This document shows positions 1 through 21,471 of a stretch of DNA of 64,000 bases, one piece after another. The stretch's first letter is position 1. The number at the start of each line of letters is the position of its first letter. The notes below the pieces were generated by a model, which did not search any database, was not told the DNA's origin, and saw nothing but the letters and a program-made list of their open reading frames with translations. A program made the position numbers and the translations under genes. Origin of the DNA: Burhinus oedicnemus (taxonomy: Eukaryota > Chordata > Aves > Charadriiformes > Burhinidae); assembly GCA_008921705.1 (NCBI GenBank), contig VFFE01007030.1:11314-75313 (forward strand), in the 5' to 3' direction.

Positions 1-2090
1 GAAAAATAGACAACTGAAGAGAAGGGAAAAACAGGGAAAAGAAGAGATGGGAAGGGGGGGGGGGCAGGAAGTGGAGAAGAGACCTGAAGAGCAGGGAAAA
101 AAGGCAGCAGTGAAACGCAGGAAAAAGATAATGGGCGGGAGAGGGGGAGACCTGTAAAGTAGTAAAAATAACCCGAAACAGTGACAAGTATTGAAAAGAG
201 AGGGGGGGGAAGAATTAAAAGCAAGAAAAGCAGGGAAAGTTCGAGAAGCAATAACCAGGGAGAAGAGAAGGGGAAAAAGAAAGAAAATACCTGAAAATCA
301 GTGAAAAGGAAGTCAAAGCAGTGGCAAGCAGGGGCAGTGGGGAAGGAAGGGAAAAGTATGTAAAAGAGAAGAGATAAGCAAGGAAGAAACCTGAAAGGCA
401 GACAAAAGTCTGTAAGTACCAAAAAGCAGGGAGGGGGTGGGAATAAAAGCATGAAAAGGAAGGAAAAGATGAGGCTAGAAAAGCAAGGAGGAGACAAGGA
501 GGAAAAAGCAGAGGAAAAAAGTCAAGCTAATGAAAAGCAGGGAAAATGAATTTGAAACATACCTGGAAAAGCAGGGGAAAGGAAGTTAAAGCACTGGGAA
601 AAAGAAAAAAGCAGGGAAAAGAGTATCAAAACAGTGAAGAGAAAAGGAAGGGGGCGGGGGGGAGAGGGAGATGAAAATCCCTGAAAACCAAGGAGGGAAA
701 GGCAGGGGAAAGGTAAGAAAGCAGAAGTGGGAAAAGGATAAGAGATAAGCAGGTAGAAGACAAAGCAGTGCCAAGCAAGGAAGAGACCTGAAAAAGCAGG
801 GAAAAGGCCAGTGAAGACCACAAAAGCAGTGAAAACAAGTCAAAAAAGGGAAAAGATGGGAAAGGATGTCAAAGTGGGAATAAGTAGGGAAAACAAGTGA
901 AGGTGGAAAAAAAATAAAAGACATGAAAAGCAGTGAGAAGAAGTCAGAGTGGTGAAAAGCAATTAAAATAATATAAGGGGGAAGGGGGCTGTGTGCAGAA
1001 ACAAACAGGGAAAAGAACTCCAAGCAGTCAAAAGCAGGGAACAGAGAAGTGGAGGGGAAATGGTATGACCCAAAAAGCATGGAAGAGATGGGAAAAGCAC
1101 AGGAAGAAGAGAAGTCAAAGCAGGGAAAAGCAGGGCAGTGATGGGAAAATCAGCAAGGGGAAGTAGAAACACACCTGAAAAGCATTTGAAACGAAGTGGA
1201 GAAGGAAGGGGGAAGAAAACTGAAAAGCACTGAAGTGAGGAAAGGAAGCAAAGAAAACACCTGAAAAGCATTGAAAAGAATGGGAGGAAAAAAGAAGGGG
1301 AAGACAGAAAGCATTAAAAAGAAGTGGGGGAAAGACCTGAAAAGCATTAGAAAGAAGAGAAAAGCAGCCAAAGTCAGCAAAGGGAAAGCAAAGAGGGGAA
1401 AGCAGTACAAAGCAATGGTGGAAAAGGAAGCCAGAAAGACAGGCAGGAAAAAACAAGCAGGAAAGACAGGAAGTGAAGAGAAGGGTGGGGCAATAACCTG
1501 AAAAAACTGGAAAAAGAATGGAAAAGAACAGAAATGAAAGCAAAGGGGAAAAGTCAAAGCAGGAGTAAGAAAAAAAAACAAAAAGCACCAAAAAGAGAAG
1601 GGGGAAACCTGAAAGACTTGGGAGGAAGGCAAAAGAGCAACAAGCGGGGGAGAGGAAGGGAAAAGCAGGGGAGAGGGGTGAAAGACCTGGAAAGTATTGA
1701 AAAGAAGGGGATGGGGAGACCAAGGCAAACAGGGAAAGCATGGCACAAAGAACAGGCAGGAAAACAAAAGCAGGGAAGATAAGACAGGAAAGCTATGAAA
1801 AGACAGGAAGAGAACAAGCAGGAAAAGGAAAAAAATACAGTGAAAAGAAAAAGCAGAAAGACTGGAAAACCAACACAGGAAAGCAGGGAAGAGCAGGGGG
1901 AACAGCAGGGAAAAGACAGAAGCAGAAAAAGCAGGGAAACAAAAGAAAAGCAGGGGAAAAAATAAAAGGCTGAAAGATGGGAAGAGGAGAGAAAAGCCAA
2001 GTACAGCAAAGTGGGGAAAAGAGTCAGAGTGAAAAGCAGGGAAGGGGATAGGAGTGAGAAGCAGTGACAAAGGATGGGAAAAGGCCATGC
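1..2090. repeat. Degenerate polypurine satellite (GA-rich)
   Basis: About 2.1 kb in which the plus strand is almost only A and G. It is built from loosely repeated units of roughly 18-22 bases with cores such as CCTGAAAAGCA and GGGAAAAG. Copies drift in length and sequence, so this is an old or rapidly mutating minisatellite, not a perfect tandem array. It begins at the window edge and its full length is unknown. The block ends sharply near 2090, where ordinary mixed sequence begins. The long open frames on its minus strand (for example 1150-2088) follow from composition: a pyrimidine-only strand cannot spell a stop codon. Long mirror-symmetric purine tracts can form triplex DNA, but that is inference here. 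Confidence 0.9.
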
Positions 2091-5000
2091 AATGTTATTG
2101 TTCCTGAAGGGGAAATGAACTACAGTTTCTACTGAAAAGAAGATTAAAAGGGTATTAAAATGATTTTAGCCAAAATTACTACGTTAGACTTTCTTCAGAC
2201 AAAAAGCTCTCATTGTCCCCATGAAAGCACTCTGAACATGGTATTTCTGATTTTCAAGGCTCTGGCTCCTGATATTCCTGGATTTGTCTTCGCAAGTCAC
2301 TGAGGTTATGTCAGGACACAAACTTTCATACTGTCGCTGTATCAAAGTGGCCTCTATGGACACACCTGATTTCAAGGCACTGACACAGTAATGTTTCTAC
2401 TTGTAGCACATTTTGTTTACAGAGCAATTGCCCCTTCACAAACACCCAGAATAGTATTAGCTCTGTGTACCGAAGTTACCAGAATGATGTGAGATAGCAT
2501 ACATAGAGAAGAGTACAATAAAGTGGGTTATGCCCAGAATAAACTCATGTACAGCATTTTTCTTGGAAGAACTACTAACTTAGCTAGTGTACAAAAAAGG
2601 GATAAAATTTACTCATACACAAGGCAAACATTTTTATACAGGCAGGAGACCAATTTAGAAAACAGAAATGCATGAGTGCTCTGGCACATTGCAGCAAAGA
2701 GGAGGAATCCCACTGGTACTAAACTGTATTAGCCCTGCATTGGCAAAGAAGACGAGTGAGACTGAAGCTTTGAAATCTAAATTCCCCCAGCTTATTCTTG
2801 ACTCTAAGGTCTCTGAATGGAGTTTCCTTTGAGTGCAAATTATGAAAGGGTTTGTTGCTCTGAAAATGCAGAACAGCTCAGAATGTGCTCCATTCAGGAT
2901 GAGCCTTTCTGCCTAATTTAGGTAAAGAGAACTCCTCCTCCTCTTCCTCCTCCTTGCAGTCTCAAAATGATTAACTAGATCTACCAACTGTTGACATTTT
3001 ATGCTAGGAAGGATTTATGGAGGGAGTCCTGCAAGTTGGCAGGAAAGATCTGAAGAGAGCGGCTTTGGAACACCACAGCAAGTGCTACGTGAGAGACCTC
3101 TTCTACTGGTGAGGGGGAAGAGAGATCCTGCAGAAGGCAATCTGGGTGGAGAGGTTTTCTGCTTGACATCTTCAATTAGTTTCTTCAGAACAAACAAGCT
3201 CAGCTTTTATTTTTTCATATATCATTTTCCAATCACTAACCAACTAATTGTCTTTTGACAGTCAACATCTGTCACATTAACCTCCTTTCCTCCCACTTCT
3301 CATGGGGAGACCTACAGGAGGTGGATTTGGTTATTAATTTCTATTGGCTCATCTATGCTACTGTTCCTTTTTTACTCAAAACCGTATGGAATACCTGTAA
3401 GATCTGAAGTTTCAATAAATTCTTAAAATCCATGGCATTTTGCAAGAGATTCATAAGCTAGTGCTCAGCAGGACTCATATCTGTGATGGTCACACAAAAC
3501 CGGATTTGAGAAGCAATGTTTTTAACCCTTTCCTTGCCTGTAGTTATTTTTTTAGGGACCAATCTGAGGATTGCCTTGAAAAAGGCACACTGCAGACAGT
3601 CAGCACAACAGGAAAGCCAGAGTTCTTTTTGAAAACCCCAAAAGAAAGCTAGCAAGCCAGATCTTCAAAATTATAAGCTACTGCCATACCATTGCTTTAA
3701 GCAGTGAGAACAGGCTGACACTGTGCAGAAAAAATAAATGGAAAAACAGAATGCAAACATATTAGAACAACAAACGTGTCCTACAGTCAAACATACCAAC
3801 ATTCAACACCCTTTAACAAATGCTTTGAATTAAAACATTGGTGTTGGTACAAATTGTAAACAGCAATGCACACATGATTAAAAAAAAAATAAAATCAATC
3901 CTTCAGACTCAAATTGTTTTTTCTAGAAGGAATAAAACTGCTCATCCGTTGCTCCACTGGCAAAAGTGTCTTCCCAGAAAGTTTTCATGATAGACTCTAC
4001 CAGGAGGCTGCAACAACGAAGAATCCAAATGGCTAATGTATTCAAGAGAATTGCATATATTATAAAAGCATTCATATTGCAGACCAACATGTTTCTAGGA
4101 GATGCTGCAATATTGCCTTATGGTACACAATTCCATGAGATTTGTCCATTTGCACACAAAGATGGAAGCAAAACGCCAAAACAGTTTTGTACTTTAACTG
4201 AACAGCTTTAAACTAAATTTGACATATAAGATGCAGTGTTCTAGAAAATATAATGCCCTTACAACCAAAACGTATGCCAAGACATCATGACAACTGTATT
4301 CCAGGAAGCTGGAGTTTGCAGCAGTGGGAAGCAGAAATTCCTGTTGAAACTGTTCCTATGGAGTACTTGGAGAATAAGAGCTGGACTGCACAACTTACCA
4401 GAGATGAGAAATGCCTCTTGCGAAGATGTACAGGAAAGAGAAATAGAAGAAAATTCCAGTGTACTACACAAGAAGTTTAATTGCATTGCCTTGTTTACCT
4501 AAAGCCACATTACATTCTGTTGTCCAACAAGCATGATCTACGTGTGGGTTTCTCAGTACTGGCTCTACTGAAATTCAGATCAACTTGCCCCAGCCCAGGA
4601 TGCACCTGCCCTTTAGGATTATTAGAAACCGGTTTAGAAAGCCAAATCTGGCCCATATGCTCCTTCTGAAAGGATTGATGACATTTTTACAATAACGGTA
4701 GTTCTGTCCTACCAATAAGGATGTTATTAGCCTTAATTTTAAAAAAATAGCTGATGCTTTTTCTTATTTAGACTGAAAATATTGGGCCTGTTTTCCTTAC
4801 ATGCTAGTTTTCTGTTTAAGGTTTGCAGGTTTTCACTATGACACTGCTTATCGTTATTTAGCTGGGATACTTTTCACTGTTGCTCACTGCAAAAAAATTG
4901 CTTGTTGTGAAACAGAGGAGGTCCTGTTTTAGGAAAGAGGACCTAAGGTGGATCCACAGTAAAACATCTTTTAGGCTATACAGATCCTGTGCCCTTTCTA

Positions 5001-7550
5001 TTCCATGGCAACAATTTTTTTAACGATGTCTTTGGTCAGTCTTGTTTCCATTTTCATCCTACCAAACACACATACAAGTTTTAATAGATAATCACTCATT
5101 CAAAAACACACTACTTGGGGTTTGGGGATTTTAATTCCTACAGTTCTAAAACTCCATTTATAACATTTGCTATGGTTTGCCTCTTTTAAGGTCTCACTAG
5201 GCTCTGTTTTCAGCCCATTTTAACCTATACATCTCAGCCCTAGTTAGTAAATAAATTAAAATCTCTTCAGCTGCCTACATGCAGACAATCCTCTCCACCC
5301 ATTACTGCTGCTTCTTGTCAGTCTGATCTCTCCAGCATATCCTCGTTTGGTCTGCTGTCAGAAATCAAATCCTCCTCCTTCAATTTAGCCTTTTTAAATT
5401 GCAATAAAATCATCCCAACTTTTCATTTCTGCTCTCTTGCAGACTTCCAAATTTGACCCAAGACTCGCCACTTGATAAACAGTCTGGATTCAAATCCACC
5501 ATGAAACAAAACACACAGCTACATTCTAGACATCTCTCACGTTAATTACTGGAATCCAACCTTCTGTGAAAAATGTTATTTTCCACTCAAAACAGATCTG
5601 TTAAGCCTCATTCAACATGGCCATGAAGTTCTTCATTTAACTTCCTTCACATGCTTTCCTAGGACCAGGACCACATAAAAAATTTCTTGGTCTCGCTTTC
5701 AATTAAGGTCTGCGCAACTCCACTCCAGCTAAGGGTATTTCTCTCCCCTCCCTATGTTGTTATTCACATTGATTAGACTCCCTCCCACACAGAACATCCT
5801 TTCAATTCCAACCCTTACCCTCTTCTAAATCTTTGATCCTCACTTTCCCTCCAGAATCTATGAACATTGGTTAAAGCGAATTAAATTTTCTCTCTGCCAT
5901 TCAGCAGAGGAGCCTGAAGTTTAAAACTTTTAATTACCACACCTTTGTCTGACTTATGAAGTGTATCACCTTCTCATACCATTCAGGGCCTCCAGGACAG
6001 TCACAGTGACCATCTTGTGACTGAACTCTGTGATGATCTGTAACATCTAGCATAAAACATAACAACAGAAACTGCAAACCCTCTCAGGTCTAAGCAGATC
6101 ATATATATTTGATAGGGCTGGTATGGAGAACTGTTGAAATAAAAACAAGGCATCTTAGTAACGAAAAAACAGTTCAGCTACCATTATGAGGTGGAGAAAT
6201 AAATACCAATTGCAAACTTCTCAACATAAGGTTACTTCTGTAGAACCCCACAAAACCAGGGATATGTAAGGGTAAACTACCATTTGGCAAGGTGATTTTC
6301 TTTGCTTGACAGATGCAAGATATTGTGCAACTCTAACACCCATCCTTCTAAGTAAAACAGATGACTTGCCAAAGTCACGTTGGATCACATACACACTATC
6401 CTCATGAGATCAACACTCAGCAAGAACTCTACTTTGTTGTCAGTTACTTGTGTAATTTGGACTAGAAAGATACTTCGTACTATTCAGAAGGTCCCTATAA
6501 TGCTATTGCTGAAATATATTTGTTTTATACATCAACACAACATATTCACCATTCTGTGTCAGAAGGTTAGAGTTTTAGATTACTTCCTCATTAGAAAAGG
6601 ATGTTTCTGATGGGTTTCAACAGGAATTATCTTCAAAAGTATTTAAGATTTTTCAGTTATCAAGAATAAAATATAAGCACATCGATGGTTTAATGAAAAT
6701 AACGATGATAAAGTGATAAACAATGAAGACACGTCACATCTATAGGTGAATCCAACCCTTCTGTAAACCAGTCCCGTTCAGACATCATTATACTTACAGG
6801 ATGGAAGACTACATCCTGGAAGAGCAGCAGTTCTGAAAAGGATTTAGGAATCATGATGGATAATCATCTAAATTTACAATCTTTTAATGCAAATAACTGA
6901 GACTGAAAGATTTAAAAATGCAATCCTTGGAGGTATAAACAAACAAGCAAAGATATAAACTGAAAGGTTCAAGAATGTACCTGCACATACTACACGCACA
7001 CAGCAATACTGAAATTACTACCAGATGCTGTATGCAGTTCTTATGTCCACGCTTTAGAATGGATTTTAAAACATCTGAAGTTTCAGAAGAGCCATAAAAG
7101 CTTTACAGTTAGAGATTTAAGGAACTCCATCTATATAGGTTATTAAAGTTAACATATTTTTATGTGAATAAAGTGAAATAGTTTAAAACTAGAGTAGTTA
7201 TTCATTATTCTAATAGGCAGCTAGCTATCTGATGGCCAGCAGCTGTAACTAAACAGTCCTAAAACTGAAGGACTAAGAGCATGGAAAATAATCTAGCTGA
7301 ATCACTCAAGAGACACAGAAAAATCCTCACACTTGAATAATCTATATGAAAATCAGCTATCTTTTCAAAAGTATGTTTTACTGCACCAAAAAGATATGGA
7401 CTTCAAGATGCAGAAATAACTAGACTGAATTCTAGGGATAACGGCATGCCAGTCAGATTATTTCATTACCATGATCACTTCTGGCCTTAAAATCAGCTAG
7501 GTCTGTAATAGGTAGAAAGCTGCAGTGCATATAAGAACATTCAAACTAAC
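2091..7550. other. AT-rich non-coding DNA, no gene recognised
   Basis: About 5.4 kb without any reading frame resembling a known protein. The open frames are short (under 85 residues), overlap on both strands and lack codon structure. I looked for the missing DYRK1A exons on the minus strand, in particular the complement of the MWSLGC motif and a His-codon run, and found neither. If the stretch at 7550-10125 is the DYRK1A 3' UTR, this interval is the intergenic flank beyond the gene. If not, it is intron. No clear mobile element was seen. Confidence 0.6.
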
Positions 7551-10125
7551 AGATGATAATATAAAGAACTCAAACTACAAGTACAGTCCATCAGAGTCAA
7601 GCAGAGCTGTGTTCACACATCAATGATTTGTATACCTTGCTGTTTCAATTAAAAACTCAAAGTTATCTGTTATGCCTCCAACTTTTACTTTCATATTTTT
7701 AAGTCTGTTTCAAGGTATCTGATATTTACACATTATAGTATAATTATACCTACCATACCATGGCTTGGAGTAGGTTAATTGCATAGGAAGATTTACTATG
7801 TTTACATTTTTTTCTTAAATTACTCTTTTTTTTAAAAAGCACAGTAAAGAGTCTGAGGACAAATTATTCAACTGTTTATCATACATAAGACTGCATGACT
7901 ATAATACAAAGGGCTTGTCTTTTCATTTAACGTTACAATATACACAGCAAGTCCGGACTAGATCTTACAATCTGAACACAGGTATTTAACCTTTTCCATG
8001 CTGTTTATGTTTACAATGCACAGAAGTCCTGTAACCAAACTGTGTAGTAAAGCACACAAAACTGGACTGTAACATAACACAGTATGCAGAAGCACTGGAT
8101 TTTATGATTTCTTCTTTATGTAGATATTTTTCTTTTAACTGCTTTATTTTTTAGCGCTTGCTAAGGTGTGGCAACCTGCGCACACAAAAATTACCCAGAT
8201 TTCATATTACCCTTATATTCCTAGACAGCAGTAAGTACTGGATTCCTTTTTATATTGCTAAACTCAGCATCCTGTTTCTAAGGTGACAGCCTTCCAAATC
8301 CTGAAACATCTCTGAATTACTGAGTATAACAAAAAAAAAAAACAAACAAAAAAAACCCCAAAACAAACAAAAAAAACCCCCAAAAACCAAAACAGAAAAA
8401 AACCCCACTTTCATCCACAGGGCTGACATGTCAATACATAAGAAATATGGATCGCTTGATTAAAAAAAATCATGATTGACAAAAAAATGGTAAACCCAAG
8501 CATTCATTCCCATTTACATGGTAGTCAGCTGCTGCATTGCCACTGTAAGTATAAAAAATTCCACCTTTTAGTCTGAAAAAATTACTTAGCCACATGGAAT
8601 TCACCAGTATGAACTCTGAATTTTCTGCTAAATTAACTTTTAAAAGGGCTTACTGGCAGAGGTAGATCACTGCTTCTGTAATACATAATGGGCAAACAAT
8701 GTTAATCTGGGATGGGCAATCAATGAATTACCCTTACTCTTTCAAATGTTTTTCACGGAGCTTTTACTTTTCATATAAATAAATCTCTTAATGGGCCTGT
8801 AAATTTTGCGACTGCCAAGCTGACTGTGTTATATTAAGGCAGCATTACCCAAAAATTAGGCACCTGTTAAATACAGCCTGCTAACCTCAGGTCTCATGTG
8901 AGTGTTTTGCTTTACTCAGACTATTATTTTGGACCTGTTCATGCAATCAAGGTCTTGCCTTCAAGTTTACAATTATGTTAATAAGGAATACAAGAATCAA
9001 CTGCTGGTTTCATAGCTTCTGGATCTAGTGTCCCTTTTACCTTCAGAAGCCTGAACACATTTATAATGTAACAGATGTTATAGTCTTGAAGTAGATGTCA
9101 ATCTATTATGTTCAGTACACAGATTGCTGTAAATGTATTGGCTATGAATTCAACAACAGTTCCAGTTTTGTTTAAGCAATAGTACAGCCATAATTTTCAA
9201 CTGACATTTAAAAATGGTCTAGTTACACCTTGTGTCAAAGTGCAGAACTGCTACATTATTGGTTACAGACATCTATGTGCTATAAAAACAGCTTTGGTAC
9301 AATAAATTATCAAAAAAGAAAATAAATTTTTGTAAAATTCACAGCATAATTGTGAGGCAAAAAAGCAGTCACATAAAATTCTGCATTTTTAAAAATGTTC
9401 AGGATGAACAGAAGACGTCTTTGTGCAGAAGTAATGGTGGAGAAACCACGTGCCGAGAAAAAGCAAAAGAAAAAAGTAAAAAGCAGGAAGGGACACAGTT
9501 GTAGCTATTTCCATCAAACGCAAACCACTACTCCTGTGACCTTCAACCAATAAGGAAGTCAACTTTATGACACACGCAAAGTGACCTTGCAATACCTTAC
9601 AATAAGTGGGTCACAAAAGTCTATTTTAAAAGAAAGGCCTCTTGAATTACCCATTCTCTGTGTTTTCAGCATTAAGGACTGTCTGCAAAAGCATGTCCAA
9701 AAGTGATTGCATCTGAAATGGTAGGCTCTTCTAACTTAAGAGTCCAAATCCATAAGGCCAAAGGTTATCCCAAAGACCACCACTTAGACCTCCCCAGGAC
9801 TGGCCAGGACCGACCCGTTGATTGCTTCTCAGTGCACCTCAGTTATGAAACCAGTCATATTTCAATACTAACTGACTGTGGTCTCCAAAATATGAGACCC
9901 ACAGAATCCCATTACAATTGCTGCTTTGATCCTCAGTAGATTCAGAAAAGGAGAGTTCTGATCACCGCCACTTAGCATGCTTAATGTGCCTTACAAACTC
10001 CATTACAACCGTCCCTTTTTACAGCTGAAGAATATATATTTGTGTAATCTGAAGGTCCCTCTTTCTTACAGTACTGCATTTCTGTGCCCATGTTTGTTTG
10101 GGGAACTAAAAAAAAAAAAAAAAAA
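7550..10125 (-). other. DYRK1A: Candidate 3' untranslated region, possibly of DYRK1A
   Basis: Read on the minus strand, this stretch is AU-rich with long U-runs, is almost free of interspersed repeats, has no coding frame and carries a canonical AAUAAA (complement of the TTTATT near 8145). That texture fits a long vertebrate 3' UTR. It lies on the same strand as DYRK1A and about 2-5 kb beyond its last visible exon, which is where the gene's end would fall if the intervening exons were lost in the gap at 10126-10145. The wording of the minus strand around 7900-8100 and 9380-9600 seems familiar from vertebrate DYRK1A mRNAs, but I cannot verify that here. A plain intron or intergenic stretch is the alternative. 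Confidence 0.35.
8329..8405. repeat. A-rich (AAAC/AAAACCCC) low-complexity tract
   Basis: A run of A broken by C clusters, with repeated AAACAAAC and AAAACCCC words. On the minus strand it reads as alternating T- and G-runs. Confidence 0.85.
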
Positions 10126-10145
10126 NNNNNNNNNNNNNNNNNNNN

Positions 10146-10166
<21 letters not shown>
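10106..10166. other. Assembly gap of 20 N flanked by A-runs
   Basis: Bases 10126-10145 are N. The left flank is a run of about 17 A and the right flank, after CTCCAC, is another run of about 14 A. Contigs probably ended at a homopolymer. A round 20-N gap is often a placeholder of unknown size, so the true distance may differ greatly. It sits between DYRK1A exon 7 and the candidate 3' UTR and is the natural place for the missing exons to have dropped out. Confidence 0.95.
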
Positions 10167-18233
<8,067 letters not shown>

Positions 18234-19723
18234 TTAACGATATAGTTACTACACCAAATCGTGATATCCCTCACAGAAATGAGCAATTTCATTGCAACAT
18301 TTTTTTGTTTAAGCTGATGTTAAAAAGGAAAAACAAGTATAGAAATCAAATGAAATTAACAATTTAGTTGTTACTTTCTAATATATTTAATATCAATAAA
18401 TAAATAAATCCCAAGATTCCTACATTTCCCCCCATAAAGCCTAAGAGGCTTAATTCCAATAAACAGTTTTTCCCTCAGTTAAAAATACAGCTCCTTTGAC
18501 AACAGAGATTCTCGCTGACATTTCTCTTCTACCTCCTGACTGATACATGAACTGTAACCACATTTAATGTACAGCTGCATTAAAACCACAAATGGAAGCT
18601 AACAGTAATAACTACTGGAGAACTGTGGCAGTTTGGCACATTTAAACTGCATTAAATTCCAAATAAAAAAAAATTCAGGTCTTGCTTTGCAATATGCAGG
18701 CCTAAATCTAAATTCTAAAGAAAATCTAAAGAAATAGAAAACATGCACATGAACACCACACCTACTTTCAAAGTTTTAACACAACGTCCCTGAAAGGGCA
18801 GTTATGTTCCTCATTTGTTTTTCCTAAAATTGACTACATTTAGAACAAAACCATCTTCAACAGCAGGCCATTTTTTTTATTGGTTTCCTGAAGAAACAGG
18901 ACTCAGGTGTGATAAAATTGTTTGTGTGCCTCTCTTTTATTACACACATGCGCAATGTAAATTCTGGATCTACTAATCAACTTCTACTCCTCCTTAAGAT
19001 TTGTTTGAAATCTCAGAAGACAAGGTTCCCGAAAAGATAAAGTTCCAAGTGGCAAGCTGGAGGGGAGTAGTATCCCCAGTGAAGGCAGAAAAAACTAAGT
19101 CACAAGCTACTTCATTTGGCTACAGCTGACTACCTGTTCAGCAGACACTTCCTTAACAGCACAACTGTACTGTTTGCAGACAAGCTCTGGCAGCTTGTGT
19201 GTCTCACCCAGCGAGAGTGTCAGATGGGGAGCTCGGAGAGAGAGTGGCGAGGTTAGCGTGACTGCTCCCTTAGCCCACCTCTCTCCATTCCTTCTCCTCC
19301 CAATGAAAGAAATCCACAGGGCAAGTTTAAGCAATCCCATTGGAGAAAAGCTTGTTTTATATATGCTAAAGCTTCTTCTACTTCCTTACTCATTATTAAG
19401 AAGGTTATGTGATCGAGCACAACCACACTCAGTGTTACAACTCTCATCTCCCATTATCTCATCTCATGCCACCAAATATGCTCACGCTCGTAACTTTCTT
19501 CACTTCCAAGTGCTTAATTTCATCTGCTGCCTCCTACTAACAGCTAAACTGATACACAGCCTCCTGCAGAGCTGAAGAAAGAGCATAAGCCGTCAACAAA
19601 AATAATGAAACTGATTTTTGTATCAGTATTGCTGAACTAATAAATGAACTGGAAAAGTGTAACTGCTCTTCTGTCTTTCATGGTGTTACTTAATACTCAT
19701 AATGGTGGCTGTGCAAATACCTC

Positions 19724-19778
19724 TTTTTTTTTTTTTCTCTCAATAACAAAAAAAAAAAAAAATTAGAAAAAAAAAAAA
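19724..19778. repeat. Poly-T and poly-A tracts
   Basis: A run of 13 T followed within 12 bases by A-runs of about 15 and 12. In RNA this could fold as a T/A hairpin. Confidence 0.85.
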
Positions 19779-21391
19779 TCACGTTGAAGTGACCCAAACA
19801 GTTTGTGCTTCTGAAATTGGACTTGAACTCAGATACCCAAGCAACCATAGTAGAAAGCTAAACTCACACTCTGGTGGATGCGCAGACTGCATGGTGGGGG
19901 AGCAGGGGGAAAGAGAGCGCGAGCAAGAGCAAGAGAACAAGACAGAGCATGAACAAGGGAGAGAGCTAAGACTAGGGGAAAAGGCAAGACACTTCCAGTA
20001 AGCTTACTGCATCTGTGTGAGGCTGGGATTCCCAACAAGTACAATACTCAGTGGAGCTGAAGGCTCCCAAGAAATGGCAATTCAAAGCTTTGATGCACAC
20101 CATTCCAAATATGCCCACACAACATTTTTACACCCCTGCAAGACTACTGACTTGTGGTCTTTTTGATTAGGGAACGTTTCTCAGAGACCATGCAATACAG
20201 TTAAAATTCCCTCAGGGAATTTTAACCCAAGTCATGCCCTAGGTGTTTGATCCAGACAATTCACTTTTGGATATACCCACTACAATCAATTTCCCTTAAG
20301 CGGTTTTACCAAATTAATTCCTTAATTCTTTTTTATTATAAGCACGACCATTTTGTAACCAACAGGAAAGTCTGTTTTAAAGTTTCCCAAACAAACCATT
20401 TGACATTTACAAAACATTTTTGTTTCTTCCTTTTATCTGTCAAACAAATGTGAACCATTAAACAAATCACACCTAAATATGACCTCTTTTGGTTCTTTCC
20501 CATGGCACTGTTAACAACTAAACAGCATCTAGTCCTAATCCCAACTGTCACTGTTACAGACTTTTCAAATGCAAGTATTTCCTTTAAATTTCTTAATCTG
20601 ACTTAAAAGAGTTCATTCGAATATGGGAACACCAGTAGATTTTGCTGCTAATAGAAACCATGCTGCAGTGCGCGAATACTGACAGGGACCAGTCTCTGTC
20701 CTAGGCTGATATGACCAGCACAGGGTCTCCGCTATGCAGGTTATGAGCTTTGAGGAAACAGTCTCAGTGTGGAAGAACTGCACAGTTCAGACCAACTATT
20801 CAGACATAAAGTTGCTCTAATTTGGCATGGGAATTTGTAGGACAAGTATTCATGTTTATTTTCTAATTTGTAAGTCAAATTTGCTTGCTTACTTTAAAAA
20901 AAAAAAAAAAATCTCTTCTAATTTCAACTCTGAAATAAGCAGCCAGGGCGGGGGGAAATCTAATTTGTTGCTGTTCCCTAATCACAAATAATTAAAATTC
21001 TGCTGGCTACCCCTGTGTTGCTTGCAGCCAGTACCTTATTTGAAAACTGTGCTTTTAATTGTGCCTTTATTTAGGCAGTCACACAGTCCTGAGGGGACAC
21101 TTTAACCTGTATGAACTTTTTAACAGGTACTATTTTGCCATCCTGGGTTCGTAAAGCTTTGCATGGGAGAAGAGAAAGAATTGACCTTTTCTTCCTCCCT
21201 CCGTTATATTGCAACATTTGTAACATTCTTGTCTTTTTCCAAGATCCTTTTGGAGACTATTGCTCCCTTCTTGATGATGGAAGACTATGGAACAAAGTGG
21301 TCGTTATCCATTTTATACAATAACACTCTCAAATTCTTTATCATTGGGGTAATACCGATTTCCACCTTGGCTTCAAAGAATGCTCAAGCAC

Positions 21392-21392
<1 letters not shown>

Positions 21393-21469
<77 letters not shown>
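21393..21469. repeat. 77-base poly-A run
   Basis: An uninterrupted run of 77 A followed by GGAAAGAAAAAGAAAAA. It is by far the longest homopolymer in the window. It could be the tail of a retroposed sequence in plus orientation, an expanded A microsatellite, or a sequencing or assembly artefact. I saw no clear target-site duplication or recognisable source gene upstream. Confidence 0.9.

Positions 21470-21471
<2 letters not shown>

Noticed and set aside
1271..1973. Plus-strand Lys/Gly/Arg-rich open frames
   Set aside because: Direct translation of GA repeats; the composition explains them and no domain is visible.
522..2088. Long minus-strand open frames rich in Phe, Leu, Ser and Pro, up to 312 codons
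   Set aside because: They lie in the polypurine satellite. The pyrimidine-only strand cannot form TAA, TAG or TGA, so open frames are automatic.
5641..5700. Minus-strand ATGTGGTCC near 5668, considered as the MWSLGC motif of DYRK1A exon 8
   Set aside because: The following codons read W-S and then a stop, and the flanks do not match the kinase. It is a chance hit.
19895..19990. GAGCAAGAG-rich frame resembling a charged coiled coil
   Set aside because: Low-complexity purine tract within an intron, without splice or coding support.
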